In this document: positions 63,852 through 64,000 of the stretch, in pieces
Layout: each line of letters begins with the position of its first letter
How positions within the stretch are numbered: position 1 is the stretch's first letter
DNA from: Fidelibacterota bacterium
Lineage (GTDB): Bacteria > Fidelibacterota > Marinisomatia > Marinisomatales > TCS55
Assembly (NCBI GenBank): GCA_014382015.1
Contig: JACNKN010000032.1
Coordinates: forward strand, 20,513-84,512
DNA: 64,000 nucleotides
Reading direction: 5' to 3'
Position numbers and translations under genes: made by a program
Notes under the pieces: generated by a model
The model's input: only the letters and a program-made list of their open reading frames with translations
Databases searched by the model: none
Told to the model about the DNA's origin: nothing

Positions 63852-64000
63852 CTATCGAATTAAACTTCTACCCAAATGTTTTTCATAAAAGATACCGGTA
63901 GCAATGCCCATGGCATGGGCAAATTTTGATCTTGTGGCCTGATTCTCTCGAATAGTTGGCTTGGGTGCTTCAATCTGAATTGCACTAATCATTCCTCCAT
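63852..64000 (-). CDS. C-terminal end of a gene entering from the right (partial)
   Basis: An open frame from the window edge to TAG at 63852-63854. The last ~49 residues include GGMISAIQIEAPKPTIRENQ and SKFAHAMGIATGIFYEKHLG. The ATG at 63992 has GGAGGA touching it, too close to be an SD, so it is more likely internal. The pattern resembles the end of N-formylglutamate amidohydrolase-like or poly-gamma-glutamate hydrolase proteins, which would suit the operon, but this is a weak impression. 147 bp separate it from the DgcN gene. Confidence 0.45.
   Translation of the reverse strand, partial: GGMISAIQIEAPKPTIRENQATRSKFAHAMGIATGIFYEKHLGRSLIR

Noticed and set aside
1..64000. CRISPR array, prophage, rRNA operon or origin of replication
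   Set aside because: No regularly spaced repeats with unique spacers, no integrase or phage structural genes, no rRNA sequence and no DnaA-box cluster were seen.

Overview
The window comes from a low-GC, Gram-negative bacterium of the Bacteroidetes/FCB side of the tree. Candidatus Marinimicrobia (SAR406) or a close relative is the best guess. Supporting signs are a PorV-type outer-membrane protein of the type IX secretion kind, a GWxTD-domain protein, a short 'half' glycogen synthase beside a DUF4270-like lipoprotein, a PafA-type phosphatase, a TatT-associated TRAP transporter, many TPR lipoproteins and OM beta-barrels, and promoters that follow an ECF pattern. This placement is inference; no rRNA or other marker is present.

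Layout. (1) 1-31.8 kb is almost entirely minus strand and housekeeping or envelope. From the upstream (high-coordinate) end it holds smpB-tyrS-PafA-like phosphatase, trxA-trxB, an unusual ABC ATPase, a double PspC protein and the HldE kinase. Next come a translationally coupled trio (beta-propeller, GWxTD, degenerate isopropylmalate-dehydrogenase-like protein), a RecB-like nuclease, RNase HI, mreB-mreC-mreD-mrdA-rodA, a CpoB-like TPR protein, half-GT5, DUF4270-like lipoprotein, OM barrel, TPR lipoprotein, glyA and tatT-dctP-dctQM. It ends with PorV and a secreted M6-like protein whose zinc motif is destroyed. (2) 31.9-56 kb is mixed-strand and accessory: tRNA-Leu, four toxin-antitoxin loci (RelB/YafQ with a frameshifted toxin, HigBA, VapBC/FitAB-like, AbiEi/AbiEii), and a 147-bp direct repeat flanking HigBA. 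It also holds a REP-like repeat family around a frameshifted RAYT transposase. Interspersed genes are a tRNA-queuosine mannosyltransferase homologue, DegT aminotransferase, Hsp20, cystathionine beta-synthase, uvrC, an ABC-F protein, a beta-helix/diheme cytochrome pair and an ECF sigma/anti-sigma/DUF4097 operon. (3) 56-64 kb: a second ECF sigma operon divergent from a DUF6249 gene, threonine dehydratase, an aromatic-amino-acid-decarboxylase-like enzyme, and a tight minus-strand operon DgcN-like / gamma-glutamyltransferase / dipeptide epimerase / methylmalonyl-CoA epimerase.

How it fits together. The mre/mrd block builds the rod-shaped wall. The DgcN-GGT-epimerase operon looks like salvage of glutamyl peptides, possibly peptidoglycan-derived D-glutamate. 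The two ECF sigma operons share a promoter pattern, TGCAAC-N18-(G/C)TC, found at three places, which suggests autoregulated envelope-stress circuits. The toxin-antitoxin loci carry perfect palindromes over their promoters or start codons. Two single-base frameshifts (YafQ toxin, RAYT) could be real decay or read errors and should be checked against reads.
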